From Bradyrhizobium diazoefficiens (GTDB lineage Bacteria > Pseudomonadota > Alphaproteobacteria > Rhizobiales > Xanthobacteraceae), in assembly GCF_016616885.1 (NCBI RefSeq), contig NZ_CP067102.1:1578501-1642500 (forward strand): DNA of 64,000 nt, written 5' to 3'. The notes below the pieces were generated by a model that saw only the letters and a list, made by a program, of their open reading frames with translations, was not told the origin of the DNA and did no database searches. The translations under genes were made by a program, and so were the position numbers. Below are positions 8,548-17,943 of the stretch, piece by piece; the first letter of the stretch is position 1; each line of letters begins with the position of its first letter.

Positions 8548-9411
8548 ATGAGCCACATTTCAGAGCAGCCTGTTGAACGTGTCACGATTCCAGTTCTGCA
8601 GCGTTGCAAGGACGAAGGGCGTCGCATCGTGATGACGACAGCCTACGACGCAGTCACCGCGCGCATCGCCGATCCCATCGTCGATGTCATCCTGATCGGA
8701 GACAGTGTTGGCAATGTCTGCCTCGGATTTGACAATACGTTGCCGGTCAGTATGGCCATGATGAACCATCACCTGGATGCTGTTGCGCGCACAAGAGCTC
8801 GTGCCTTGCTCGTTGCCGATATGCCATTTCTCAGCTTTCACCTCGGCGTTGAGGAGACGATACGCAACGCCGGAGGCTTTCTGCAGCGTGGCGCGGCAGC
8901 GGTTAAGCTCGAAGGGGGCGCGAAGCGCATCGAAATGGTCCGTGCTCTGGTCGATTGCGAAATTCCTGTGATGGGTCATCTCGGGCTCACTCCGCAGAGT
9001 GTCAATGTCATGGGTGGATTCAAAGTGCAGGGCCGGAAAGCCGACGACGCTCTGCGCCTGCTCGAGGACGCCCACCGTCTGCAGGAGGCCGGATGCTTCG
9101 CTCTGGTCCTGGAGGGCGTTCCGGCGGAGCTCGCCGCGCGCGCGACCGAATTCCTGACGATACCGACCATTGGAATTGGCGCGGGTCCCAGTTGCTCGGG
9201 CCAGGTGCTCGTATTCCATGATGTGCTGGGATTGACTGAAGGTCATCGGCCGAAATTCGTTCGCGCCTATGCAGAGGGTTTTCAGCTGCTGCAGGAGGCA
9301 CTGTCGCGCTGGGCCGCAGATGTCCGCAGCGGCGTATTCCCAGGACCGAAGGAGTCCTATCGGCTTCCAGAAGGCGTTGCCGAGACGATCGCAACCTGGA
9401 CCCCCAGCTAA
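8548..9411 (+). CDS. panB: 3-methyl-2-oxobutanoate hydroxymethyltransferase
   Basis: Transfers a hydroxymethyl group from methylene-THF to alpha-ketoisovalerate to form ketopantoate. 287 residues from the ATG at 8548 (MSHISEQPVERV). Signatures are MTTAYDAVTARIAD, ILIGDSVGNVCLG, the MGHLGLTPQSVN motif with the active-site region, and TIGIGAGPSCSGQVLV. A reading from 8518 would add 10 residues but lacks a better start signal. It is followed by panC after a 19-base gap to the preferred panC start. Confidence 0.96.
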   Translation: MSHISEQPVERVTIPVLQRCKDEGRRIVMTTAYDAVTARIADPIVDVILIGDSVGNVCLGFDNTLPVSMAMMNHHLDAVARTRARALLVADMPFLSFHLGVEETIRNAGGFLQRGAAAVKLEGGAKRIEMVRALVDCEIPVMGHLGLTPQSVNVMGGFKVQGRKADDALRLLEDAHRLQEAGCFALVLEGVPAELAARATEFLTIPTIGIGAGPSCSGQVLVFHDVLGLTEGHRPKFVRAYAEGFQLLQEALSRWAADVRSGVFPGPKESYRLPEGVAETIATWTPS

Positions 9412-9430
9412 CCTGATGTACAGCCAAGAA

Positions 9431-10282
9431 ATGCAGACAATCACGACAGCCGCTGAACTTCGTCGCGCTCTCGCAAACGCCCGCAGGGCCGGTAAACGCG
9501 TCGGATTCGTACCGACCATGGGCTATTTGCACGAAGGTCACCTGGCGCTGGTCGAGGCAAGCCGGGCGCAATCTGACCTCACCGTCCTCAGCATCTTTGT
9601 GAATCCCACTCAATTCGGACCGAACGAGGATCTCAGCACCTATCCGCGCGACTTCACGCGCGATGAGAAACTGTGCTGCGATGCGGATGTTGCCATCGTC
9701 TTTGCGCCGGATGCCAGCGAAGTCTATCCGGCACAATTTGAGACCTTCGTGGAGCCGGGCGACCTGGCAAAGCCGCTCTGCGGAGCGTTCAGGCCCGGGC
9801 ACTTCCGCGGTGTCGCGACGGTCGTCTGCAAACTGTTCAACATGGTGCAGCCGGATGTCGCGTTTTTCGGACAGAAGGATTTTCAGCAATGCGCGGTCGT
9901 GCGTCATATGGCATTTGATCTCGATCTTCCGATCGAGATCGTTACCGTGCCGACGGTCCGGGAAGCGGATGGTCTCGCGATGAGCAGTCGCAACCGCTAT
10001 CTCAGCGAGGAAGAACGTCGGCGGGCTCGTGCCATCAGCCGTGGACTGTTCGCCGCAGCGGACAAGTTTGGCTCAGGAGAACGCGACGTCGAAAAGCTGC
10101 TTGCAATCGCCAAAGGCCATTTGAACGAGGTCGATCGGCTGCAATACCTTGAGCTTGTCGACCATGACACGCTCAAGGCCGCCGAAAGTCCGCTACGCCA
10201 CCCGGCGGCACTGTGCGCTGCTGCCTATGTAGGCTCGACGCGGCTGATCGACAATGTGATCCTGGCGATACCGACTTACTAG
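9431..10282 (+). CDS. panC: Pantothenate synthetase
   Basis: ATP-dependent ligase joining pantoate and beta-alanine. The 283-residue protein has PTMGYLHEGH at residues 28-37 (the HIGH-like nucleotide motif), VNPTQFGPNED, and the GQKDFQQ and MSSRNRYLS motifs. The ATG at 9431 places PTMG at residue 28, as in the Escherichia coli enzyme; an ATG at 9416 would add five residues and almost touches the panB stop. With panD and panB nearby, three of the four steps specific to pantothenate formation are encoded in this cluster. Confidence 0.95.
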   Translation: MQTITTAAELRRALANARRAGKRVGFVPTMGYLHEGHLALVEASRAQSDLTVLSIFVNPTQFGPNEDLSTYPRDFTRDEKLCCDADVAIVFAPDASEVYPAQFETFVEPGDLAKPLCGAFRPGHFRGVATVVCKLFNMVQPDVAFFGQKDFQQCAVVRHMAFDLDLPIEIVTVPTVREADGLAMSSRNRYLSEEERRRARAISRGLFAAADKFGSGERDVEKLLAIAKGHLNEVDRLQYLELVDHDTLKAAESPLRHPAALCAAAYVGSTRLIDNVILAIPTY

Positions 10283-10506
10283 CACCAGCACCGAGCGGAT
10301 TAGGTGCGGTGAAATCCGTCGGTAAAATCGCGCGGATGCGGAATTTAAGCGCCGAGCCGAGATAAATTGCATTAATCGGCATCAAGTTGTCCTTACCATG
10401 CAGGGTTAGGCGCAACCCCGTTTGACGAGCCGACGTTTGGCAGACGGACAACAAATGACGTGGTCAAACCCCTCTCAATTCCGGTGACGCGGCATAGGAG
10501 CAGGAC

Positions 10507-10791
10507 ATGGCAAGCCGTTTCTACCGGCTCTGGATGGGCGCGTATGCCGAGGCATTGTTTCAGCGCAGCAAGCGCGAGAAGCAACAAATGATGTGGCTGC
10601 AGTACAACTTGATGCGGCTCGGGAGTGAAGTCGTGCGATCCGAGCACTGGTCCATCGCGGCGGACCAGCCAGTTCGGCATGAACACGGCGCGGCCAAAAT
10701 CGCCCGTACAGGCGAGACGACCCTCGGCGACCTCAAACAAATCGGCCGCGAAGCGTTTCCCGAAGCGCCGACCATGTGGCGGCAGGCGTGA
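10507..10791 (+). CDS. Hypothetical protein, 94 residues
   Basis: The start at 10507 has AGGAG at 10496-10500, well spaced. The protein begins MASRFYRLWMGAYAEALFQ and is helical and basic in its first half, with clustered aromatic and Met/Gln residues, then more polar. No family recognised. It stands alone between panC and the chemoreceptor gene, with 224 and 316 noncoding bases on either side. Confidence 0.45.
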   Translation: MASRFYRLWMGAYAEALFQRSKREKQQMMWLQYNLMRLGSEVVRSEHWSIAADQPVRHEHGAAKIARTGETTLGDLKQIGREAFPEAPTMWRQA

Positions 10792-11107
10792 ACGATAGCA
10801 AGTTGTCGTTCTCTGAACATCCTAGTGAGCTGTCCACTGGGCGAAACCCCAACGTCTCCATGTTCCCCGACACAAACCGATCATGCAGATATTTGTAACG
10901 CGAACGGCTGCGTCGTGCCCTTGCTGCTGAGCTGAAGGAAAGTTGCGCCTATAAACGCGAATTCAGAATTCCGAAATCAATCTAAATTAGCAAGCCACTC
11001 ATCGGCGAGCAGAGCAGGCCAGCGCCAGTTCTGCTCGATATTGATAATCGCCCGTCGGCCCGCGAAAACCAGCACGCACCGGGGCATAAAGCTCATCATG
11101 GGGTACA

Positions 11108-13102
11108 ATGACCGGAGCAGCGAGCAGACTTATCGGGCAGTTGAGGTGGTCCTGCGGCTTCCGCATTGGGTTGCGCGGCCAAATGGCACTGCTCGGGATC
11201 TCGGGAGTCATTGTCACAGGTGCACTCTGCGCTGCCGCCCTGAACTACGCGAGCCTGGTCCAGAGCGAGGCGAATGACAGCAGCAAGTTCAAAGATCATG
11301 TCGCATCGCTGTCACAAAGCTTCCTGGAGTCACGACAAATCACGAGCGACTTCCTGCGCAAGCCAAGCGAAATGGCGATCGCGAAGCATGCGAAGAGCCA
11401 TGAGGAGCAGCTCGCAGACCTGAGCCGGGTCGAAGCTTTTGTGTCGGCTCTGCCCGACCACGACCCACGGAAGGAAGCGACGGCGTTGCGATCTGTGATC
11501 AACCTCTATGCGACGCGCTTTCGAAACGTCGTCTCGGCGCAACGCAATCTCGGCTTCAACGAAGATGATGGATTCCAAGGCAAGCTGCGCAAGGCCGTGC
11601 ACGCTGTCGAGCAACGTCTAGCCGACCTGAACCAGCCACGCCTCACGATCTTGATGCTGACGATGCGCCGGCACGAGAAGGACTTCATTCTCCGTGGCGA
11701 AGACAAAGATGGCGATCAACTGGCCGACCGGGAGGCGGAATTCGAGACCGCGCTTGCTCAGGCGAGCCTACCCGCGGAAATAAGATCCCAGCTCCTCGAA
11801 CTGATCCGCGCATATAAGTCAAGCTTCGTGTCCTTCATGGTGACACAGCAGGCGCTGAGCGATCAGGCCGACGATCTCGGACAAATCTACGACCGCATCA
11901 GCCCGGCGCTGGCAAAGATCATGGCCGCCGCTGACATGCACTCGCGGGCTGCGGAAATGCAAGCTGAACAAATTCAGCGGAAGCTGATTTGGCTGATTGG
12001 GTTTGCAACATTGCTCGTTGGCCTGCTCGCGTTGCTGTTCGGCCAGCGCGTCGCAAAAACAGTCGCTTCGATGACGGCGGCCATGCGCCAGCTTGGCGAG
12101 GGTCGGTTCGACGTCGTTCTGCCAGGCCTTGGCCGTAAGGATGAACTTGGCGAGATGGCCGCAGCGGTCGAACTGTTCAAGCTGAAAGCGCGCGAAAAGG
12201 CGCAAGCCGAAATCGATGCAAAGGCCGAACAGGATCGTGCCGCCGCCGAGCAGCGGAAGGCCGATATCGCTCGGATCGCCGGCGAATTCGAAGCCGCTGT
12301 GGGCAAGGTTATCGATACGGTCTCCTCTGCCTCCTCAGACCTTGAAGCCTCCGCCCGCAGCCTTACCTGCACGGCTGATCACGGCCGGCAACTCTCGGTC
12401 GAAGTCGCCAGCTCATCGGAGCAAGCGTCTGCCAATGTTCAGCTTGTCGCGACAGCGACGGGCGAAATGGCGGCAACGATCGCCAACATCGGGCGGCAGG
12501 TCGAAGAGTCCGCCGATATCGCGCGAGAAGCGGTTCGCAGGGCCGAACTCAGTGATCAGCGCATGGTCGGTTTGGCGGCTGCGGCGGAACGGATCGGCAG
12601 CGTCGTTCAGCTGATCGCCGCGATTGCGCGGCAGACCAATTTGCTCGCGCTGAACGCGACAATCGAAGCTGCGCGCGCCGGCGATCTCGGCAGAGGGTTC
12701 GCGGTTGTGGCTGAGGAAGTGAAGTCTCTCGCAACGCAAACGGCGCGTGCGACCGACGAGATCAGCGAGCACATTCGTGGCATTCAGACGGCAACGACTG
12801 AGTCGGTCGGCGCGATTGCCGATATCGGCACCATTATCGGCCGCATTTCGGAGATCGCAGTGACCGTGGTCAGCTCCATCGCAGAGCAGGGGGCAACGAG
12901 CAAGAACATCGCGTCCAATTTGCAGGAAGCGGCAGCCAGAACCAGCCAGGTGGCAGCGAGCGCCATTGAAGTGACGAACGGCGCAATGGATACAGGAGGG
13001 GCTTCGATGCAGGTGCTGATGTCTGCCGAACTGCTGTCTGGGGAAAGCGCCCGGCTGAGGCGCGAGCTCGGCAGCTTCCTCGGGAGGGTCCAAGCGGCTT
13101 AA
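11108..13102 (+). CDS. Methyl-accepting chemotaxis protein with HBM-type sensor domain
   Basis: A 664-residue transmembrane chemoreceptor. Transmembrane segment 1 is at about 27-48 and segment 2 at about 292-311. The periplasmic part between them is all-helical and contains [13 protein letters not shown], the hallmark of helical bimodular (HBM) sensor domains. A HAMP domain follows (about 312-365), then the cytoplasmic signalling domain with the conserved hairpin tip [20 protein letters not shown] at about 505-525. HBM receptors are known to bind organic acids in pseudomonads; the ligand here is unknown. No che genes are adjacent, so it presumably feeds a chemotaxis array encoded elsewhere. 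Confidence 0.92.
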   Translation: MTGAASRLIGQLRWSCGFRIGLRGQMALLGISGVIVTGALCAAALNYASLVQSEANDSSKFKDHVASLSQSFLESRQITSDFLRKPSEMAIAKHAKSHEEQLADLSRVEAFVSALPDHDPRKEATALRSVINLYATRFRNVVSAQRNLGFNEDDGFQGKLRKAVHAVEQRLADLNQPRLTILMLTMRRHEKDFILRGEDKDGDQLADREAEFETALAQASLPAEIRSQLLELIRAYKSSFVSFMVTQQALSDQADDLGQIYDRISPALAKIMAAADMHSRAAEMQAEQIQRKLIWLIGFATLLVGLLALLFGQRVAKTVASMTAAMRQLGEGRFDVVLPGLGRKDELGEMAAAVELFKLKAREKAQAEIDAKAEQDRAAAEQRKADIARIAGEFEAAVGKVIDTVSSASSDLEASARSLTCTADHGRQLSVEVASSSEQASANVQLVATATGEMAATIANIGRQVEESADIAREAVRRAELSDQRMVGLAAAAERIGSVVQLIAAIARQTNLLALNATIEAARAGDLGRGFAVVAEEVKSLATQTARATDEISEHIRGIQTATTESVGAIADIGTIIGRISEIAVTVVSSIAEQGATSKNIASNLQEAAARTSQVAASAIEVTNGAMDTGGASMQVLMSAELLSGESARLRRELGSFLGRVQAA

Positions 13103-13278
13103 GCTGGCGTCTCAACGGCACGAGCCGCCGGAGCCGGAACATCGATGCGTTTTCGAAGATTGCTCCGGTCGCTTAGGACAATGGTGCGGGCGAAAGCGTC
13201 TTCAGGTCCGCGACCCAAGCCGTCGCACCTCCTGTCATTCGAGTACCCGCCTGCACAGGAGATGACCCGCAACTCCTC

Positions 13279-13467
13279 TCATCTTCGTCCATGTTCCATG
13301 TTTGATCGCTCCTGCTCCAGAGCTTCCATTCCGTTTCGATGCAGCCAAAGAAGCGCCTTTGCGAGCTGACGGAGATCGTTCCGGCTCGCACCAACGGGCA
13401 GTCGCCGTGCGCGACGAAGAGCATCAGCAGCTTGCTTCTCCAAAAGCGACAATTCGCGCTCTGTCAT
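13279..13467 (-). CDS. Small conserved-looking protein, 62 residues
   Basis: Minus-strand protein starting MTERELSLLEKQAADALRR with AAGGGA upstream of the ATG at 13467. The central part GASRNDLRQLAKALLWLHRNG is an amphipathic helical pattern that I associate with small rhizobial proteins of unknown function. Composition is coding-like, unlike the overlapping plus-strand frames. Function unknown. Confidence 0.55.
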   Translation of the reverse strand: MTERELSLLEKQAADALRRARRLPVGASRNDLRQLAKALLWLHRNGMEALEQERSNMEHGRR

Positions 13468-13608
13468 CGTCCCTTGACCGATCTACACTCACTCATACCG
13501 CACGTTGCTGAGTTGGCCCAACGGCACCCGTGCGCGGACTCGGATAGATAGTAGTCGCAGATCTCAAGCATGCCGACGGCGCAATATGCGCCCGCCCCAT
13601 TTTGCTGG

Positions 13609-13728
13609 CTAGGGCACGTTGACGAGTGGCATGGGCGCGGTCGGTCCCGGCACCAAACCATCCTGGTGCCGGCCACGGACCGCGAGCGCAATTGCAAAGG
13701 TCACAAGGAGAATGATGAGTCCACGCAT
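13609..13728 (-). CDS. Very small membrane or exported peptide (39 residues)
   Basis: The frame begins MRGLIILLVTFAIALAVRGR: a short basic start followed by a single hydrophobic helix, then a polar Pro-rich tail (DGLVPGPTAPMP). A GGAG lies about 13 bases upstream of the ATG, further than ideal. It could be a single-pass peptide or a signal-anchored fragment. No family recognised. Confidence 0.35.
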   Translation of the reverse strand: MRGLIILLVTFAIALAVRGRHQDGLVPGPTAPMPLVNVP

Positions 13729-13742
13729 GGAAAAAAGCTTAC

Positions 13743-13763
13743 TCCGATAGCAGTATCGGATTT
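13743..13763. terminator. Small hairpin, possible terminator
   Basis: TCCGATA (13743-13749), GCAG loop, TATCGGA (13754-13760) then TTT. A perfect 7-bp stem but short T-run; the strand it serves is unclear. Confidence 0.25.
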
Positions 13764-14057
13764 ATGAAACATCTCGCACTTCGGAGTTTTGAGAAACGGC
13801 ATGCAAACCCCGTAACCTCTCAATCAGACGAGCATGTCGGGTCGCAGAGACAGACCGGCTTAAGCTCGTCCTTCTGGATCCTCAACGCCAACTTCGTTGC
13901 AGAACGGCGCGCGGTCGCCTCAGCGCGCTGGAAAAAAGCATGTCTTCCTGACAACAGCAGGAATAGTGCGCATGATTCGAATAATCATTTATGCGCTCCT
14001 CGGTCAAATCGAAGGCAGCATGGGGCTCGTGTTCGTCGCCACAACTGAAAGCGATGA

Positions 14058-14156
14058 ATGGCAAATCACGACTTCGTCTCAGGCAGCCTCCTGGCACTGA
14101 CCACTGGGGGCGTTGCGCTGCTTTGCTCGGGCCTGCTTGCCTTGGCGTTGACCTAA
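14058..14156 (+). CDS. Possible 32-residue single-span membrane peptide
   Basis: Reads MANHDFVSGSLLALTTGGVA then a continuous hydrophobic stretch (LLCSGLLALALT) to the stop. A GAAAG precedes the ATG. One transmembrane helix occupies most of the peptide. Support is limited to the hydrophobic design and the start context; coding is not proven. Confidence 0.25.
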   Translation: MANHDFVSGSLLALTTGGVALLCSGLLALALT

Positions 14157-14312
14157 AGCGAGTGCGCTGGCTTGGTTTCGCACCTTGCGCATGCGGCTTC
14201 ATGGTCGGCCGTCCTTTGATGCGATCTGCCGGTGAACCCGGCCGGTCAGATGCCAATGACTATGGTTCGAACAGGACAACAAGTTCGTTGAATCTATACG
14301 GCAGAGGGGAAA

Positions 14313-14558
14313 ATGATCAGATCGATATTTGCAGCGTGTGTGTTGACTTGGTCCGTTAGTGCGGCGCAAGCGCAATACTTCGGTACGGGTTCTAACCCAA
14401 ACAGCCACGGTGTCTCAGGTTACACCCGCAGCAATGGGACTTATGTGCAGCCGTACACGGCGACAAATCCGAATAGCACGCAGCGCGACAACTACGGCAC
14501 CAGCGGCAACTACAATCCGAACACACGCACATTTGGCCATCGGTCGGCGCGCTACTGA
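14313..14558 (+). CDS. Small secreted Asn/Tyr/Gly-rich protein
   Basis: An 81-residue protein with a typical signal peptide (MIRSIFAACVLTWSVSAAQAQ, cleavage expected after AQA near residue 20) and a mature part built of Tyr, Asn, Ser and Thr repeats: GSNPNSHGVSGYTRSNGTY, NPNSTQRDNYGTSGNYNPN. AGGGGAAA precedes the ATG at 14313. Similar small periplasmic proteins with the YTRSNGTYVQP phrase are common in bradyrhizobia; their role is unknown. Followed within 12 bases by a broken small gene. Confidence 0.75.
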   Translation: MIRSIFAACVLTWSVSAAQAQYFGTGSNPNSHGVSGYTRSNGTYVQPYTATNPNSTQRDNYGTSGNYNPNTRTFGHRSARY

Positions 14559-14569
14559 AAGTCGCCGGG

Positions 14570-14770
14570 ATGGCCAAGTCAACGCGTAACGCCGGCAACC
14601 CTTGGACTGCCCGGGACGTCAGGCAGCTCAAAGAGTTGGCAAAAGCAACACACCGACGCGCGTTATCGGGCTCAAGCTCGGCCGGACCGAGAGTGCAATC
14701 TACGGAAGGCGTCATCGGAAGAGATTTCCCTTAGCCCCACAAACCAGAGCCCTACAATCGCAACAAGTGA
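14570..14770 (+). pseudogene. Frameshifted small HTH-like protein
   Basis: The first frame reads MAKSTRNAGNPWTARDVRQL, then KELAK. After an apparent one-base loss near 14645 the homologous continuation NTPTRVIGLKLGRTESAIYG is in the next frame. A further loss near 14706 and a third near 14751 bring the tail (PYNRNK, stop at 14770) back into register. The reconstructed protein of about 66 residues belongs to a small SANT/Myb-like helix-turn-helix type common in rhizobia. All three losses fall in short homopolymer runs, so sequencing error is an alternative to true decay. Confidence 0.6.
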
Positions 14771-14841
14771 GTGGCTATGCCGGTACCCCCCAGTGAGCGC
14801 ATGAGGTCGTGAAGCACCTGGGCCGGGCGGGAGTGCCGAGG

Positions 14842-15648
14842 ATGCGCCGGCACAGAGCGGCTTCACGGCTCATTGGCGCTGCGACCGCGCTGCTGACTGG
14901 GATTACCGCGGCAAATGCGACCGATTGCTCACGCAAGGATGCGCTTGGAACTTCGCGCGTGCTCGCCGTCGATGCAAAAAATTATCTCCCCGTCGGCCTG
15001 AAGAGCTTTCCGCAGACCTTGCCCTTAGCCGACCATGAGGTCGTGCTAACGTTCGATGACGGGCCGAGACCCCCGAACACGCAGAAGGTACTTGCCGCGC
15101 TCGCGCAAGAGTGCGTGCGAGCCACCTTCTTCCTCGTCGGCAAGTCTTCCGCCGAATTTCCCGAACTTGTCCGGCGTATCGCCGCCGAGGGCCACACCGT
15201 CGGGCACCATAGTTGGTCGCATCCGATGATGTCTCAGATCAGCTTCGAGCAGGCGAGGAAAGACATCGATCGCGGAATCGCGGCCGATGAGAGGGCGCTC
15301 AACGGCACCTCGTCCAAAACGCCCTTGACGCCGTTTTTTCGCTTTCCCTATTTCGATTCGACGCCTGCGACGCTCGACCTTTTGCAGTCACGTGGCATCC
15401 TCGTCTTTGGCGCCGATCTTTGGGCGGCCGACTGGGAAAACATGACCCCCGAGCAGGAATTGAAGAAGGTGATCGAGCAACTCGAGATCACCAAAAAGGG
15501 AATCATTCTGCTGCACGATCCGCAGGCGCGGACGGCAGCTATGATGCCCGCGTTCCTGCGCTACTTGCACGACCAAGGCTATCGGATCGTACACCTGGTA
15601 CCGGCTGCTGCCCCGGCCCAGACGCGCGCCGAGGGAGCTCCTCATTGA
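14842..15648 (+). CDS. Polysaccharide deacetylase (NodB-homology domain), exported
   Basis: A 268-residue protein from the ATG at 14842 (GGGAG at 14829-14833); a GTG at 14809 would add 11 residues. An N-terminal basic and hydrophobic segment (RRHRAASRLIGAATALLTGI) suggests export. The catalytic motifs of carbohydrate esterase family 4 are complete: TFDDGP (general base and metal Asp), HHSWSHPMM (metal-binding HxxxH), RFPYFD and ILLHD. It resembles chitooligosaccharide or peptidoglycan deacetylases; it is not the cytosolic Nod-factor NodB, which lacks a signal sequence. Substrate unknown. Confidence 0.85.
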   Translation: MRRHRAASRLIGAATALLTGITAANATDCSRKDALGTSRVLAVDAKNYLPVGLKSFPQTLPLADHEVVLTFDDGPRPPNTQKVLAALAQECVRATFFLVGKSSAEFPELVRRIAAEGHTVGHHSWSHPMMSQISFEQARKDIDRGIAADERALNGTSSKTPLTPFFRFPYFDSTPATLDLLQSRGILVFGADLWAADWENMTPEQELKKVIEQLEITKKGIILLHDPQARTAAMMPAFLRYLHDQGYRIVHLVPAAAPAQTRAEGAPH

Positions 15649-16174
15649 GGGCACGCGACCGAATTTGAGTTCCGCTTCGGGCCCTCGCATGAATTGGAGT
15701 GCCGCTGCGCCCGCATGAAAAATGGCGATCTCTTGTATCAGGCGCCATCGAGATCGCCATCGCCCCGCGATAATCGCCAGTCACACAGGCCAAACGCCGT
15801 CCTCAATTGGGACACTCGCAATTCAAATCGGGACGGAGCCATTTGCCCAGCTGAGCATCTTCCGACGCTCTGATGCAACGACCAGAAAGAGGGGGCCGAG
15901 CTTTCCTCCGGGAGTGCTTCGGGCAATTGCGCCCCTCAGGAAACAACAACGCCGCTCGCTTGAAATGAGTGCGAGCGGCGTCGCTCCAGCCCCGGGAGGA
16001 TGATGCAAAATCCCGGTAGCCGCTAGACCAGCACAAGTTGTGCCAACATACGTGTTCCGAGGCGGGACACGAGAACGCAATCATTATCCGCGACCATAGT
16101 CCGCGCGCTGCGCCGAGTTTTCCTCGCGTGACAGGGAAGGTTTTGGAGCAGCATGGGGCCTGATGCGGAAGTGC
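15649..16174. other. Noncoding stretch with one strong hairpin
   Basis: No supported gene. It contains the 11-bp inverted repeat listed separately at 15949-15981. Confidence 0.4.
15949..15981 (-). terminator. Hairpin, possible minus-strand terminator
   Basis: ACGCCGCTCGC (15949-15959) pairs perfectly with GCGAGCGGCGT (15971-15981) around an 11-base loop. On the minus strand it is followed by GTTGTTTCC, modestly T-rich; it would end transcription of the MocR relic to its right. Confidence 0.4.
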
Positions 16175-16640
16175 TATCGTTGCCTCAGTGCACTGGCGAG
16201 GCGGGGGGCCTGATAGCGCAGGCTGCGCGGACCAGGCGTCCTCAGGACTTTCGTCAGAGCGCGCCGCCAGGCCAGGCTCTGGAAATCGGCAGCTGCAATA
16301 TCGCCGCAGCGAAATCTGCAGGGCTTCGGTCGCGATCGGCGGTCCGGACAACTCGAGGAGCCGTCGCCCGAGCGCCGATAGACGAGCCGTTCTTGACGCC
16401 TGCTTGCCGCTGGACCGTGACAGGCGCCCCGATCGAACCGCAGGCGAAACAAAGGTCCGGCGTCCCTGCGCGTCTCGATGAAGCCTTCCGCCAGGAGCTG
16501 CTCGTAGGCTGCGGTAATCGTGGTTCGAGAGGCTCCAAACTCGGCCGCGAAGGCGCGGGTCGAAGGAAGCTGGTCGCGCGGTCTGTAGACGCCATCATCG
16601 ATCCGCGCCTTCAGTGCTTCATAGCCACGTTTGGCTTATG
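16175..16640 (-). pseudogene. MocR/PdxR-type regulator, truncated relic
   Basis: The minus strand carries an intact GntR-type winged helix (YEALKARIDDGVYRPRDQL, then PSTRAFAAEFGASRTTITAA and YEQLLAEGFIETRR). After it, the fragment CGDIAAADFQSLAWRRALTK, the linker and start of the aminotransferase-like domain of MocR proteins, is reached only by changing frame. The roughly 350-residue PLP domain expected next is missing. It is divergent from an intact PaiB gene, the arrangement seen for functional MocR-PaiB pairs, so the regulator of that gene has been lost. Confidence 0.65.
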
Positions 16641-16772
16641 GCACCACTTTCCTGTCTCTGACTGGCCTACCAATATCGCTCTAAACTGGCCCTTCAAAGT
16701 GGCCTGCGTATCGCCTAGATGATCAGGCATCAAGATCCGATCGAAGTGTTCGGATGCGGAGGAGTTCTAGCA

Positions 16773-17399
16773 ATGTATATACCGCCAGCCTTTCGCGTCG
16801 AGGACATCGAAGAGATTCACCGGACCATGCGCGAGGCCCGCTCGGCAACCCTTGTCACTGCAATTGAAGAGGGGCTGATCGGCACGCCGGTCCCGATGCT
16901 TCTCGACGAGACGGAGGGTGCGAATGGCACGCTTTACGCGCACGTGGCAAGATCTAATCCACAGTGGAAGCTGCAGCCTTCCTGCGAGGCGATGGCCATC
17001 TTTGCGGGGCCTGAAGCCTATGTCACCCCGTCGTGGTACGTGACGAAGCAGGAGACGCACAAGGTCGTGCCAACTTGGAACTACGTTGCGGTACATGCCT
17101 ACGGCCCGGTCGAGTTTTTCGACGATGCGGACCGGTTACTCGACATAGTGAGACGACTGACGGATCTGCACGAGCAATCGCAAAAGGACCGCTGGGCAGT
17201 CGCGGACGCTCCGGCTGACTTCATCCAAGCCCAGCTCAAGGCGATCGTCGGCCTGCGCATGCCGATCACAAGGTGCGACGCCAAACGAAAGGTGAGCCAG
17301 AATCGCAACGCAGCGGATCGCGCCGGCGTCATCGATGGATTGTCGAGGAGCGATCGCCCTGAAGACCATATCGTGGCCGCTCTGATACCGAGAGGATGA
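16773..17399 (+). CDS. PaiB-family FMN-binding protein
   Basis: A 208-residue protein from the ATG at 16773, with GGAGG at 16758-16763. It starts MYIPPAFRVED and contains YAHVARSNPQWK, PSWYVTKQETHKVVPTWNY and the C-terminal APADFIQAQLKAIVGLRMPI, followed by a KRKVSQNR motif. These are the conserved blocks of the PaiB / pyridoxamine-phosphate-oxidase-like flavin-binding family, annotated as negative transcriptional regulators. Its likely regulator upstream (MocR relic) and the transporter downstream (LysE relic) are both broken, so it may be the last intact member of a lost module. Confidence 0.85.
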   Translation: MYIPPAFRVEDIEEIHRTMREARSATLVTAIEEGLIGTPVPMLLDETEGANGTLYAHVARSNPQWKLQPSCEAMAIFAGPEAYVTPSWYVTKQETHKVVPTWNYVAVHAYGPVEFFDDADRLLDIVRRLTDLHEQSQKDRWAVADAPADFIQAQLKAIVGLRMPITRCDAKRKVSQNRNAADRAGVIDGLSRSDRPEDHIVAALIPRG

Positions 17400-17425
17400 C
17401 GCTGGACGGTGCCGGGATGGGGTGA

Positions 17426-17943
17426 ATGATGGTCGAGTTTCAGGTGTTCCTGCTGTTCTTGGGAGCTGCGCTCCTGGTGGCGATCACACCAGGACCCGGG
17501 ATGTTCTACGTTGCGGCACGAACGTTTGCAGGCGGCCGTCCGCATGGTCTGGCATCGGCTTGGGCACCGGTGTTGGCGGTTTGTGCATGTTATTGCCGGG
17601 GGCGGTCGGGATCTTTGCGCTCGTCATGGCGAGTGCGGAAGCCTTCACTCTGCTCAAGCGCGCCGGAGCCGTCTATCTGATCTGGCTTGGGTCAAGACAT
17701 GGACCGAAGCCAAGATCGTCGATCCGATCGGGGTGGAGATAGTCGGTGTCGGACGGGCATTTTGGCGAGGCATTATTGTCGAGGTGCTGAACCCGAAGAC
17801 GGATGCAATTTTCTCGCCTTCACCCCGCATTTATTGACCCAACCGCCGATGTCGCCCGGCAGTTCGTCATCATGGGGACGGTTTCAGTTGCGCTCAACGC
17901 TGCCGCCCATGTGATCGCGACCCATTGGGCCGCCACAGCATGA
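17426..17943 (+). pseudogene. LysE/RhtB-family exporter, multiply frameshifted
   Basis: The first frame begins MMVEFQVFLLFLGAALLVA, then ITPGPGMFYVAARTFAGG, the LysE N terminus. Homology jumps to a second frame at about 17560 (GIGLGTGVGGLCMLLPGAVG, LLKRAGAVYLIWLG), to a third at about 17695 (VKTWTEAK, FWRGIIVEVLNPKTDAIF), and again at about 17815 (LAFTPHFIDPTADVARQFVI). At least three frameshifts make it nonfunctional. It follows the PaiB gene by 26 bases. Confidence 0.75.

Noticed and set aside
11128..14100. Long antisense frames opposite the chemoreceptor and following region (for example minus 12413-13093)
   Set aside because: They mirror the high third-position G+C of the real gene, have no start signals and no recognisable domains.
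15951..15979. The inverted repeat as a CRISPR repeat or attachment site
   Set aside because: Single copy, no spacer array, no integrase or tRNA nearby; best seen as a hairpin.
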